Assembly (NCBI GenBank): GCA_044220535.1
Contig: JBGAQU010000099.1
Span: forward strand, 1-7,759
From: JBDHTS01 sp044220535
GTDB lineage: Bacteria; Pseudomonadota; Alphaproteobacteria; Micavibrionales; Micavibrionaceae
Direction: 5' to 3'
Length of the DNA: 7,759 nucleotides
Shown: positions 1 to 6,537 of the stretch, piece by piece
Position numbering within the stretch: position 1 is the first letter of the stretch
Layout: each line of letters opens with the position of its first letter
The notes under the pieces: model-generated
What the model saw: only the letters and a program-made list of their open reading frames with translations
Databases searched by the model: none
What the model was told of the DNA's origin: nothing
Position numbers and translations under genes: made by a program

Positions 1-1
1 A

Positions 2-1498
2 GTCATCGGTATGCTCCATACTTTATTGGGGGCGGACACATATCGCCAGGCGACGGATTTATATTTTTCACGCCATGACGGCCAGGCGGTTACGTGCGAC
101 GATTTCCTGAAATGTATGGCGGATGCATCCGGGCGTAACCTCGATCAATTCGCGCAATGGTACGATCGTGCGGGCACCCCGAAGCTGGATGCCAGCTGGA
201 GCCATGATCCAAAAACAAATGTGTTCAGCCTGACATTGAAGCAGACGCCACCTGATAATTTGCCACATCAGGATCAAAGTCCGATGCATTTTCCGGTAAG
301 AATCGGATTGGTGGATGCTGTGGGCCGTGACGTGAAGCTGGGGCCTAACCTTGAAAATTCCATTGTCCTTGAAATGACTAAGGACGAAGAGACGTTCACG
401 TTCCACGATATTCTTCCCGGTGCGGTGCCGTCCATTCTTCGTGGATTTTCTGCGCCGGTAAAGTTGACGGCTCAATATACGGATAAAGATCTGGCGCATC
501 TTATGAAGCATGACAGCGATCCGTTTAACCGCACGCAGGCAGCGCGCCAGTTCCTGACAAAGCGCATGATGGAAGAAATTTACAGGGTTGGTAACGGATT
601 TGAACCTCAGGTTGCTCCGGACGTTATCGACGTATTCCGCCAGATTATCGAAGACGGCAGAATATCGGATGAGTTTCGTGCCATAATGCTTTCGCTCCCA
701 TCAATATCTGAACTCAAAATGAAATGCCCGGTCGTCAATCCCAAGGCATTGCGTGACGTACAAAAGTCATTTTTAAGAAAAATTGCGGACGCGTTGACAC
801 CGCAGTTTTGGCTGACTTATGGGCGATGCGATAATAATGCATCGTATGTATTCGATAGAGAAAACGTCGCGCGCCGTTCTTTGAAAAACACGATCCTTTC
901 ATGGCTTTCTACGTCTCAGAATTTTGAAACATCGAGAATTGCGTACAAGCAATTCCAGAAAGCCGATAACATGACGGACCGCTATGCCGCTTTTGCCGCG
1001 TTGGTCCATATTGATAACGGCTTACGGGATATGGCTGTTCACGACTTCTATGAAATGTACAGGCATGAACCGCTGGCAATCGATAAATGGTTTACGCTTC
1101 GTGCGGCGTCCAGCGCCGACGATACGCTACAGGTGGCAAAGATGCTGATGGAGCATCCGGATTTTAAAATTACCAATCCCAACCGGGTGCGGGCGTTGTT
1201 CGGCGGATTTACGGCGTCCCCGGCGTTTCATGCGGAAGATGGGTCCGGGTATGATTTCATCGCCGACCTGGTGATCAAGGCGGATGCGATCAACCCGCAA
1301 TTATCATCACGCCTGATTGATGTGTTCAGCGATTACAGGCGGTATGCTGAACCGTGGCAGGGCCTGATGGTAAAATCTCTCGAGCGGATTGCGTCCATTC
1401 CAAATATGGGCAAGGATCTGCGTGAGAAGCTGGAAAAATTGGGGGTGATGAAACCTGTTGCGGCAGCACCTGTGGCGGCGCCACAGTCCCAACCGTAA
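2..1498 (+). CDS. pepN: Aminopeptidase N (M1 family), C-terminal part; 5' end outside window
   Basis: This is the C-terminal part of a PepN-type M1 zinc aminopeptidase, a cytosolic enzyme that removes N-terminal residues from peptides. The frame is open from base 2, and the codons before the first ATG (11) encode V-I-G, matching the conserved stretch before MxHTLLG, so that ATG is internal and the true start lies upstream. From memory of E. coli PepN, the window opens near its residue 387, just after the transition-state tyrosine; the GxMEN and HExxH zinc motifs are off-window. Visible hallmarks are RHDG/TCDDF near residues 25-35, WYDRAGTP, FSAPVKL, NMTDRYAA, DKWFTLRA, NPNRVRALFGGF and AFHAEDGSGYDF. 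A beta domain covers roughly residues 55-160 and the helical C-terminal domain the rest. The last ~15 residues form an Ala/Pro/Gln tail beyond the E. coli end. It converges with trxB. The family is certain; intactness of the 5' half is unknown. Confidence 0.95.
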   Translation, partial: VIGMLHTLLGADTYRQATDLYFSRHDGQAVTCDDFLKCMADASGRNLDQFAQWYDRAGTPKLDASWSHDPKTNVFSLTLKQTPPDNLPHQDQSPMHFPVRIGLVDAVGRDVKLGPNLENSIVLEMTKDEETFTFHDILPGAVPSILRGFSAPVKLTAQYTDKDLAHLMKHDSDPFNRTQAARQFLTKRMMEEIYRVGNGFEPQVAPDVIDVFRQIIEDGRISDEFRAIMLSLPSISELKMKCPVVNPKALRDVQKSFLRKIADALTPQFWLTYGRCDNNASYVFDRENVARRSLKNTILSWLSTSQNFETSRIAYKQFQKADNMTDRYAAFAALVHIDNGLRDMAVHDFYEMYRHEPLAIDKWFTLRAASSADDTLQVAKMLMEHPDFKITNPNRVRALFGGFTASPAFHAEDGSGYDFIADLVIKADAINPQLSSRLIDVFSDYRRYAEPWQGLMVKSLERIASIPNMGKDLREKLEKLGVMKPVAAAPVAAPQSQP

Positions 1499-1506
1499 AA
1501 ATTACC

Positions 1507-1535
1507 GGCGTCATCCGGCTGTGACGGGTGACGCC
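1507..1535. terminator. Hairpin between convergent pepN and trxB, likely shared terminator
   Basis: The arms GGCGTCATCC (1507-1516) and GGGTGACGCC (1526-1535) pair over 10 bp, with one G-U wobble, around a 9-nt loop. It lies in the 51-nt gap between the two convergent stop codons. Read on the minus strand, the stem is followed after four bases by a run of five T (complement of 1498-1502), which fits a rho-independent terminator for trxB. On the plus strand the following bases are only mildly T-rich, so termination of pepN there is less certain. Confidence 0.6.
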
Positions 1536-1549
1536 AGTGATTGGTTGGA

Positions 1550-2515
1550 TTACTCCGCCGCAGCGGCGTTGCCGCTTTCGGCGTGGAGCATCAGGAATTT
1601 ATCGGATTCCAGTGCGGCCATGCAGCCCATGCCGGCGGCTGTGACGGCCTGGCGGTAGATTTTATCTTTCACGTCGCCTGCGGCAAAGACGCCGGGGATG
1701 GACGTGGCGGTGGAATCCGGTGCGGTGATGATATAGCCGTGGTCGTCGATCTCCAGCTTGCCCTTGAAAATCTCCGTCGCAGGGGAGTGGCCGATGGCGA
1801 CGAAGATGCCGTGCGTGTCAATTTGCGATTCCCCGCCGGTCTTGACGTTTTTCAGGCGCAGGCCAGTGACGCCGGTGTCGGTACCGATGATTTCCTCAAC
1901 GGCTGAATCCCAGATGAATTTCATCTTCGGGTTTTTGAACAGGCGTTCCTGCATGATACGCTCGGCGCGTAATGTATCGCGGCGATGGATCAGGGTGACG
2001 GAATTGCAGAAATTGGTGAGGAACAGGGCTTCCTCCACCGCCGTATTGCCGCCGCCGACGATGGCGACGTCCTTGCCGCGGAAGAAAAACCCGTCGCAGG
2101 TGGCGCAGGCGGAGACGCCTTTGCCGGAAAACGTCTTTTCACCTTCGAGGCCGAGCCAGCGGGCCTTCGCGCCCGTGGCGATGATGACGGTATCGGCGGT
2201 GTAAACCTGGCCGGAGTCCGATTTGCAGCGGAAGGGGCGACTGGTGAAATCGACATCGACGATCATATCATGCACCATCTGGGTGCCGACATGTTCGGCC
2301 TGCGCCTTCATCTGTTCCATCAGCCATGGGCCCTGGATGACGCTGGCGAAGCCAGGATAATTTTCGACATCCGTTGTGATCATCAATTGTCCACCCGGCT
2401 GAATGCCCAGGATCTGGACCGGGTTCAAATTGGCGCGCGCGGCGTAGATGGCGGCGGTATATCCGGCGGGCCCTGCGCCGATGATGAGGACCTTTGTATG
2501 CAAAATCTTTTCCAT
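1550..2515 (-). CDS. trxB: Thioredoxin-disulfide reductase (NADPH)
   Basis: This is the cytosolic flavoenzyme that transfers electrons from NADPH through FAD and a redox-active disulfide to thioredoxin. It is 321 residues, the usual length of the low-molecular-weight bacterial type. Motifs in order are: the FAD-binding GAGPAG at residues 13-18; the PGGQL and ENYPGF segments at 40-56; an ATG segment at 113-115; the redox-active CATC at 137-140 followed by DG; the NADPH-binding GGGNTA at 154-159; HRRDTLRA at 177-184, which recognises the NADPH phosphate; AAGD at 278-281; and RQAVTAAGMG at 288-297. All catalytic residues are present. The ATG is well placed, 12 residues before GAGPAG, but no Shine-Dalgarno sequence precedes it. 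It lies 51 nt downstream of the polymerase stop on the same strand and probably has its own promoter. The C-terminus ends in a short Ala-rich tail. Confidence 0.97.
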   Translation of the reverse strand: MEKILHTKVLIIGAGPAGYTAAIYAARANLNPVQILGIQPGGQLMITTDVENYPGFASVIQGPWLMEQMKAQAEHVGTQMVHDMIVDVDFTSRPFRCKSDSGQVYTADTVIIATGAKARWLGLEGEKTFSGKGVSACATCDGFFFRGKDVAIVGGGNTAVEEALFLTNFCNSVTLIHRRDTLRAERIMQERLFKNPKMKFIWDSAVEEIIGTDTGVTGLRLKNVKTGGESQIDTHGIFVAIGHSPATEIFKGKLEIDDHGYIITAPDSTATSIPGVFAAGDVKDKIYRQAVTAAGMGCMAALESDKFLMLHAESGNAAAAE

Positions 2516-2529
2516 GTTAATGAAATAGC

Positions 2530-2539
2530 GGCTTAAGCC
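2530..2539. repeat. 10-bp perfect palindrome in the trxB leader
   Basis: GGCTTAAGCC is its own reverse complement. It lies between the predicted -10 box and the trxB start codon, within the predicted 5' untranslated region. It could be an operator half-site pair or a small leader structure. I recognise no known regulator site in it, and a 10-bp palindrome can occur by chance. Confidence 0.35.
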
Positions 2540-2556
2540 TGCCGGGTAAAGGGGGA

Positions 2557-2562
2557 ATTATA
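2557..2562 (-). promoter_or_regulatory. Consensus -10 box (TATAAT) for trxB
   Basis: The minus strand reads TATAAT at 2562-2557, just beyond the TAG stop of the upstream polymerase gene and about 42 nt before the trxB ATG. There is no good -35 hexamer at 16-18 nt upstream (the candidates are purine-rich, such as GAGGAA or GGAGGA), so the promoter may be activator-dependent, or the match may be incidental. If it is active, trxB is expressed independently of the SOS-controlled polymerase. Confidence 0.4.
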
Positions 2563-2566
2563 GATA

Positions 2567-3838
2567 CTACTCAACAAATTCCTCCATATCCGGCACCCGG
2601 GAAAAGGCGATCTTGGCGCCGACAAAACCAGCGCTGGTTTTCGGGGAGACGCCGAGGCTGATAATTTCGGCGCCGTGTTTTTTGTTGATGCTGTCCATCA
2701 GGGCTGTCAGGGTGTCGTTCCGGCGCTGGACCTTCAAATAGGCTTCGGATTTCATGTCGAACAGATCAGGGGTGATTTCCTCCTTCCGGCACAGGCTGTG
2801 GAAGGTGACGGAAACTTTTTTGAAACGCCTGAACTGCCCGGTTGCCAGCATGGCGTGCCATAGATCGTCCAGCGCATGCAGGAAGGTGAAATTGTCCTGG
2901 GAGGGGGAGAGTTTGATTTCCGCGCCCCAGCGTTCATCATCGACCGAGCGGACGCCGAGATGGAAGACGGTTGCGTAAAATTCCTTCCGGCGCAGGCGGG
3001 AGGCCGCCTTGATGGTCAGGCGGCGGGCGACCTGTCGGGCTTTTTCCGGCGTGCGCAAATCGCTGTCCAGCATCCGGCTGTGGCCGACCATGCTGGTGCT
3101 GGTTTGTTGGTCCGGCACGTCGTAACCGTGCAGATTGTACCAGAAGCGTTCACCGCCGACTCCGCCCCAGACCTTGCGCGCATGCTTGGGCGAGATGTTC
3201 CAGAGGTCTTCAATGGTTTTAATGCCTGCCTTGCCGAGCCGTGCTTCCATCCTGATATTGATGCCCGGTAAATCCGTGAGATCGAGTGCGAACAGCCGTT
3301 CCTTCATCGTCGCCTGTTCCAGGATCACCAGGCCGTCCGGTTTCTGCATATCGGTCGCGACCTTGGCGAGAAAGCTGTTGGGGGCCAGGCCGACGGAGCA
3401 GGAAATCACATCACCCACATTGTTGCGGATGCCCTGTTTGAGGCGTTTCGCGACGTCGATAGCGGCATCCCGATCGCGCAGACGCTGGGGCAGGCGGCTG
3501 GCGAATTCGTCAATCGACCAGATTTTGTTGACCGGGACATGGCGCACCATTTCCTCAAGAATCTTCTCATGATATTCCCGGTAGATATTGTGCCGTGCCA
3601 AAACGCAGCGCAGGCCGGGACACATCTGCCTGGCTTCTTTCACCTGTGTGCCCGTCCGGATACCATAGGCTTTCGCTTCGTAGGAGGCTGCGATGCAGCA
3701 GGTGTAATCCGTCTCCATCGGCACAACGGCGACGGGGCGTCCGCGCAGTTCGGGCCGGGTCTGCTGTTCGATGGTGGCAAAATAGCTGTTCAGGTCGAGA
3801 AACAGCCATTTCAGGCCAGTATCCGGTGTGTTCCGCAT
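2567..3838 (-). CDS. Y-family translesion DNA polymerase (UmuC/ImpB-MucB-SamB-like), SOS-controlled
   Basis: This is a 423-residue error-prone polymerase that would insert bases opposite damaged DNA. The palm has FLDLNSYF (residues 13-20), giving metal-binding D15 and the likely steric gate F20. SYEAKAYGIRTGT (52-64) is the nucleotide-contacting segment. SIDE (108-111) supplies D110 and E111, so the catalytic triad is intact. The stretch SFLAKVATDMQKPDG follows at 155-169, a helix-hairpin-helix-like thumb at about 184-215, and the little finger at about 245-350. TPDLF (356-360) sits where UmuC carries its beta-clamp motif and is followed by a UmuC-like ALMDSIN segment. The sequence around SIDE (W before, FASRL after) differs from DinB and UmuC. 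I chose the ATG at 3838 because a longer reading from a TTG at 3892 would start inside the -35 box and translate through the LexA operator. No Shine-Dalgarno sequence is visible. No imuA or dnaE2 lies nearby, and ImuB is unlikely because the acidic residues are kept. Confidence 0.9.
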   Translation of the reverse strand: MRNTPDTGLKWLFLDLNSYFATIEQQTRPELRGRPVAVVPMETDYTCCIAASYEAKAYGIRTGTQVKEARQMCPGLRCVLARHNIYREYHEKILEEMVRHVPVNKIWSIDEFASRLPQRLRDRDAAIDVAKRLKQGIRNNVGDVISCSVGLAPNSFLAKVATDMQKPDGLVILEQATMKERLFALDLTDLPGINIRMEARLGKAGIKTIEDLWNISPKHARKVWGGVGGERFWYNLHGYDVPDQQTSTSMVGHSRMLDSDLRTPEKARQVARRLTIKAASRLRRKEFYATVFHLGVRSVDDERWGAEIKLSPSQDNFTFLHALDDLWHAMLATGQFRRFKKVSVTFHSLCRKEEITPDLFDMKSEAYLKVQRRNDTLTALMDSINKKHGAEIISLGVSPKTSAGFVGAKIAFSRVPDMEEFVE

Positions 3839-3843
3839 GATTT

Positions 3844-3858
3844 GTTCACTATTTGTTC
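3844..3858 (-). promoter_or_regulatory. LexA operator (alphaproteobacterial SOS box) of the polymerase gene
   Basis: The plus strand reads GTTCACTATTTGTTC, which on the gene strand is GAAC-N7-GAAC. This is an exact match to the direct-repeat LexA box known from alphaproteobacteria, unlike the palindromic CTG-N10-CAG box of E. coli. It starts 5 nt beyond the -10 box and ends 5 nt before the ATG, so bound LexA would cover the predicted transcription start. Repression by LexA and release after RecA-stimulated cleavage follow from known SOS biology. Binding at this site is inferred. Confidence 0.85.
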
Positions 3859-3863
3859 TTTTT

Positions 3864-3892
3864 ATAAAACCATGTTTGCGGAGGAGATGCAA
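3864..3892 (-). promoter_or_regulatory. Putative sigma-70 promoter of the polymerase gene
   Basis: On the minus strand a -35-like TTGCAT (3892-3887) and a -10-like TTTTAT (3869-3864) are separated by 17 nt; an overlapping TATAAA is an alternative -10. Transcription would start near 3857, inside the LexA box, giving a leader of only about 20 nt. The promoter fits between the stop codon of the upstream gene (3902) and the operator. Position and operator support it; the hexamers are only partial matches. Confidence 0.55.
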
Positions 3893-3901
3893 AGGAAAAA
3901 A

Positions 3902-5494
3902 TCAGCGTCCGGCCTGATCCTGCTGATCGGCCTTGCCGGTTCCAGCTTTGTCGGTCTGGGGCGGCGGGGCGGTTCGCACGCCGCCGGAGCGGTTGCTTCC
4001 ACCGCCAAGGCCAAGACCGGGCGTCGCGGCGCGGGACGGCGCAGGGGTCGCGGGCGCCATGCGTGGCGCTACTTCGGGCGCGGCGGTCGGGCGCGGCGCG
4101 TTGTCCATCGACAGGTCGCGCGCGGCTTCCAGCTTCTGCTGGTATTCCGGATCGCGGGTGGTGGTGAGGATGGCGCGGCGGATGGAGGCGAAGGCTTTAT
4201 CGTCGCCGACGATTTTCTCCAGCTTGCCGAGCGTCACCATATTGCCCTGACGGTTTTCGTGGATGATTTCCTTACCCACGGCGCGCAGATCTTTCCAGGA
4301 CGTGGATTTGCGTTCGCCTTCGAATTCGCGGCGGATCGTGTCTTCGGATTCTTCGTTGCCGGTTTCCAGCGCACGTTGGTAAACCTTGCCCGCCGATTGC
4401 AAGGCGGATGCGCACCAGCCAAGGATATTGCCTTCGGTCAGGGATTCATTCTGGCGGTTGGCGGTGCGCAGGAACGGGTCGGCACTGCGCTGCTTGATGC
4501 CCTGCGCGATCACATCCTCAAAAACGGACTCTACAGTTTTGTCGTGTAGTTTTTCGTTTAATGAGTCATCGCTGAATGGGCTGTAAACGTTTTTGGCGTC
4601 CATGATCATAGTGGCCTTGATACCGGTGAGGTCGGCGACCAGATGCCCGGTGGCGCGGACCAGCGTGTTGTCGCTGGTGTTGATGGCGGCGCCGAGGATA
4701 TCTTCGGGTGGGAATCCGCGCCATGCCATGTCCTGAGCCGGTTCGCTGAAGGCCAGCCAGTTGCGCAGTGTTTCATGATCGATCATGCGGCCGATATCGA
4801 TGGCGGCGCGCAAGGCAAGCGGGACGTATTGTTTCTTCGGCGGCGACTGGCGCAGCAGATCCTGTGCGGCGAAATCCGTCGCCTCCTTCGCCAGGACAAA
4901 GGGATAAAATTCCGGATTGTGAAGCGAACGGGTCTGGAGCGCGTTCAGACCGCGCGTGACGCCGATGCCGCGTATGGCGGATAGGTCACCGTTCAGGGCC
5001 GACATCACCGCGCTGAACGCATCGGCGCGCAGGTTGGCGCCTGCCATTTCAAGGGCGTTGCGGCGGCGGAGAATAATCTGCGGCTGGCCGATCCGGTTTT
5101 CAGGCTTGTCGTGATACATATGGGCATCGATGGCGTGCCATGCGAGATGCCATGCGAAACGCTGCGCTTCCTTAAAGGTGCGGAACTGTTCCAGGTTGAT
5201 GGTGCAGAGGGACAGCAGCATCTCCTGGCTGGCGAGGCCAAAGAACATGTGGCGCGTTGCGACGGATGTGCCCAGCATGGCGGAATCTTCGGATTTGCGG
5301 ACTTTCTGCATCATATGCAGGGCGGTTTCGGCGGCGGGATGGTGCAGGATTTCCTGCGCCGCCATGGCCAGGGCCTCGCGCCGCTGGCCGCTGTGATGGA
5401 TAATATAGTGAATATGCAGGTTCCGGTACGCTTCCTGCACCTGGCGGGAAACCAACTTACAGGCCTCCGATACCGCATCAAGTTGTGATGTCAT
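3902..5494 (-). CDS. Hypothetical protein, 530 residues, mostly helical with a low-complexity C-terminal tail
   Basis: I do not recognise this protein. Residues 1 to about 460 look soluble and largely alpha-helical, with no signal peptide or membrane segment, so a cytoplasmic location is likely. Histidines are concentrated near residues 27-60 (HIHYIIHH, ILHHP) and in a cluster at about 116-128 (HLAWH then HMYH). The cluster could bind metal but matches no known metalloprotease motif. From about residue 465 to the end lies a Pro/Ala/Gly/Thr-rich disordered tail, finishing in a charged, glutamine-containing stretch. I chose the ATG at 5494; a TTG four codons upstream (5506) would add M-A-L-N. 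Neither start has a clear Shine-Dalgarno sequence. The gene ends 10 nt before the -35 box of the SOS polymerase, so it is upstream but probably not under the same LexA control. It is divergent from fabI. Amino-acid composition and the long uninterrupted frame support it being a real gene. Confidence 0.85.
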   Translation of the reverse strand: MTSQLDAVSEACKLVSRQVQEAYRNLHIHYIIHHSGQRREALAMAAQEILHHPAAETALHMMQKVRKSEDSAMLGTSVATRHMFFGLASQEMLLSLCTINLEQFRTFKEAQRFAWHLAWHAIDAHMYHDKPENRIGQPQIILRRRNALEMAGANLRADAFSAVMSALNGDLSAIRGIGVTRGLNALQTRSLHNPEFYPFVLAKEATDFAAQDLLRQSPPKKQYVPLALRAAIDIGRMIDHETLRNWLAFSEPAQDMAWRGFPPEDILGAAINTSDNTLVRATGHLVADLTGIKATMIMDAKNVYSPFSDDSLNEKLHDKTVESVFEDVIAQGIKQRSADPFLRTANRQNESLTEGNILGWCASALQSAGKVYQRALETGNEESEDTIRREFEGERKSTSWKDLRAVGKEIIHENRQGNMVTLGKLEKIVGDDKAFASIRRAILTTTRDPEYQQKLEAARDLSMDNAPRPTAAPEVAPRMAPATPAPSRAATPGLGLGGGSNRSGGVRTAPPPQTDKAGTGKADQQDQAGR

Positions 5495-5682
5495 ATTCAG
5501 TGCCAATTTTGTATAATGTTATCAATGTATTGGCGATCCTCAGCCTTATGAAGCCACACTATCCCTTGGCCCAACTGTATCACCGCCAGGTTAAGAATTT
5601 ATCAAAGGCTGGACGGCTGCGCCGAATTGTGTAGGATGCAGCTGGTTTACCATTCAAATATTGAAAACATCAGAGAGTAAGC
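5495..5682. promoter_or_regulatory. Divergent intergenic region between the unknown gene and fabI
   Basis: These 188 nt must hold the promoters for both divergent genes. The plus strand has a consensus TATAAT at 5512-5517, with only a poor -35 (TGTCAT) 17 nt upstream; if used, it would give fabI a leader of about 160 nt. The same bases read TATACA on the minus strand (5515-5510), a possible -10 for the unknown gene with a very short leader. Closer to fabI, TTCAA-ATA-TTGAA (5653-5665) is a short inverted repeat. I see no coding frame and no structured RNA that I can name. Confidence 0.4.
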
Positions 5683-6537
5683 ATGGCTCAGTCAAACAGC
5701 ATCATGGCCGGAAAACGCGGCCTGATCATGGGTGTCGCCAACGACCGGTCGATCGCCTGGGGCATATCGAAAATCTGTGCCGATCATGGCGCGGAACTGG
5801 CTTTCACCTATCAGGGCGATGCGCTGGAAAAACGGGTGCGCCCGTTGGCCGACAGTATCGGTTCGAAGATCGTTGTGCCGTGTGATGTGACCGACGATGC
5901 CGGGCTGGACCGGACGTTTGAGGCGATTGAAAAAGAATGGGGCGGCCTTGATTTCGTGGTCCATGCCATCGCGTTTTCGGACAAGAACGAACTGGACGGG
6001 CTGTATCTCGACACGACGCGCGACAATTTCAAACGCACCATGGATATCTCCGTATACTCTTTCACTGCGATCGCGCAGCGCGCGGCGCCGTTGATGAAGA
6101 ACGGCGGCAGCCTCCTGACTCTGACCTATTATGGCGCGGAGCGCGTGATGCCACATTATAATGTAATGGGTGTGGCGAAAGCGGGTCTGGAAGCGTCCGT
6201 CCGTTATCTCGCGACCGATCTTGGCCCGCGTGATATCCGCGTCAACGCGATTTCGGCGGGGCCGATCAAGACGCTGGCCGCGAGCGGCATCGGCGATTTC
6301 CGTTATATTCTGAAATGGAACGAATTGAATTCCCCGCTGCGCCGGAATGTCACGATCGAGGATGTGGGCCGTTCGGGTCTGTTCCTGCTGTCCGACCTTG
6401 GGTCGGGCGTGACGGGCGAAGTGCTGCATGTCGATTCCGGCTATCACACGGTCGGCATGGTGCAGGTGGATTCGGCGGCGGAGACGGCTGAGTTGTTGCA
6501 GGGTATTGCACCGAAGAAGAAGGATGAAGCGGCGTGA
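5683..6537 (+). CDS. fabI: Enoyl-[acyl-carrier-protein] reductase (NADH), FabI type
   Basis: FabI reduces the trans-2 double bond of enoyl-ACP, the final step of each round of type II fatty-acid elongation in the cytosol. At 284 residues it is slightly longer than the E. coli enzyme (262), the extra length being mostly at the C-terminus. The N-terminal nucleotide-binding segment is GVANDRSIAWG (residues 17-27), a FabI-type variant of the SDR glycine motif. HAIAFSDKNELDG (94-106) borders the active site. Y149, Y159 and K166 correspond to the catalytic Y146, Y156 and K163 of E. coli FabI, within TYYGAERVMPHYN and VMGVAK. VNAISAGPIKTLA (187-199) completes the fold. A purine-rich AGAGAG (5672-5677), five bases before the ATG, is a plausible ribosome site. 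The stop overlaps the next gene's GTG. Alphaproteobacteria often carry more than one FabI, so whether this copy is the only or essential one cannot be told here. Confidence 0.96.
   Translation: MAQSNSIMAGKRGLIMGVANDRSIAWGISKICADHGAELAFTYQGDALEKRVRPLADSIGSKIVVPCDVTDDAGLDRTFEAIEKEWGGLDFVVHAIAFSDKNELDGLYLDTTRDNFKRTMDISVYSFTAIAQRAAPLMKNGGSLLTLTYYGAERVMPHYNVMGVAKAGLEASVRYLATDLGPRDIRVNAISAGPIKTLAASGIGDFRYILKWNELNSPLRRNVTIEDVGRSGLFLLSDLGSGVTGEVLHVDSGYHTVGMVQVDSAAETAELLQGIAPKKKDEAA
6520..6524 (+). promoter_or_regulatory. Ribosome binding site supporting the GTG start at 6534
   Basis: AAGGA lies nine bases before the GTG, inside the last codons of fabI. It is a good Shine-Dalgarno match. With the four-base GTGA overlap, it supports this non-ATG start and translational coupling to fabI. 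Confidence 0.6.

Noticed and set aside
393..403. Two GTTC words close together in pepN as a second LexA box
   Set aside because: The spacing between them is only two bases instead of seven, and they lie deep inside a coding region.
1985..2536. 183-codon plus-strand open frame opposite trxB
   Set aside because: It mirrors the thioredoxin reductase gene, contains no motif and has a Gly/Asp/Ala-biased composition.
2567..3838. Identification of the polymerase as ImuB, part of an imuA-imuB-dnaE2 mutasome
   Set aside because: ImuB proteins lose the catalytic acidic residues; here D15, D110 and E111 are kept, and no imuA or dnaE2 gene is adjacent.
3539..4549. 336-codon open frame on the plus strand opposite the polymerase and the unknown gene
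   Set aside because: It is antisense to two well-supported minus-strand genes, reads through their intergenic promoter and operator, and encodes a Gly/Ala/Arg-biased sequence with no recognisable motif.
5021..5150. HLAWH and neighbouring histidines of the unknown protein as a zinc-protease site
   Set aside because: There is no glutamate in the second position as in HExxH, and no downstream ligand motif. Metal binding remains possible, but a protease call is unsupported.
5971..5990. Alanine at the FabI position equivalent to E. coli G93 as a triclosan-resistance change
   Set aside because: Alanine at this position is also found in other natural FabI proteins, for example, as I recall, that of Staphylococcus aureus, so it does not by itself indicate resistance.
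5692..6447. 251-codon minus-strand open frame opposite fabI
   Set aside because: It is fully nested in the certain fabI gene. Its His/Arg-rich composition is what the complement of a GC-biased gene gives, and no start signal is apparent.
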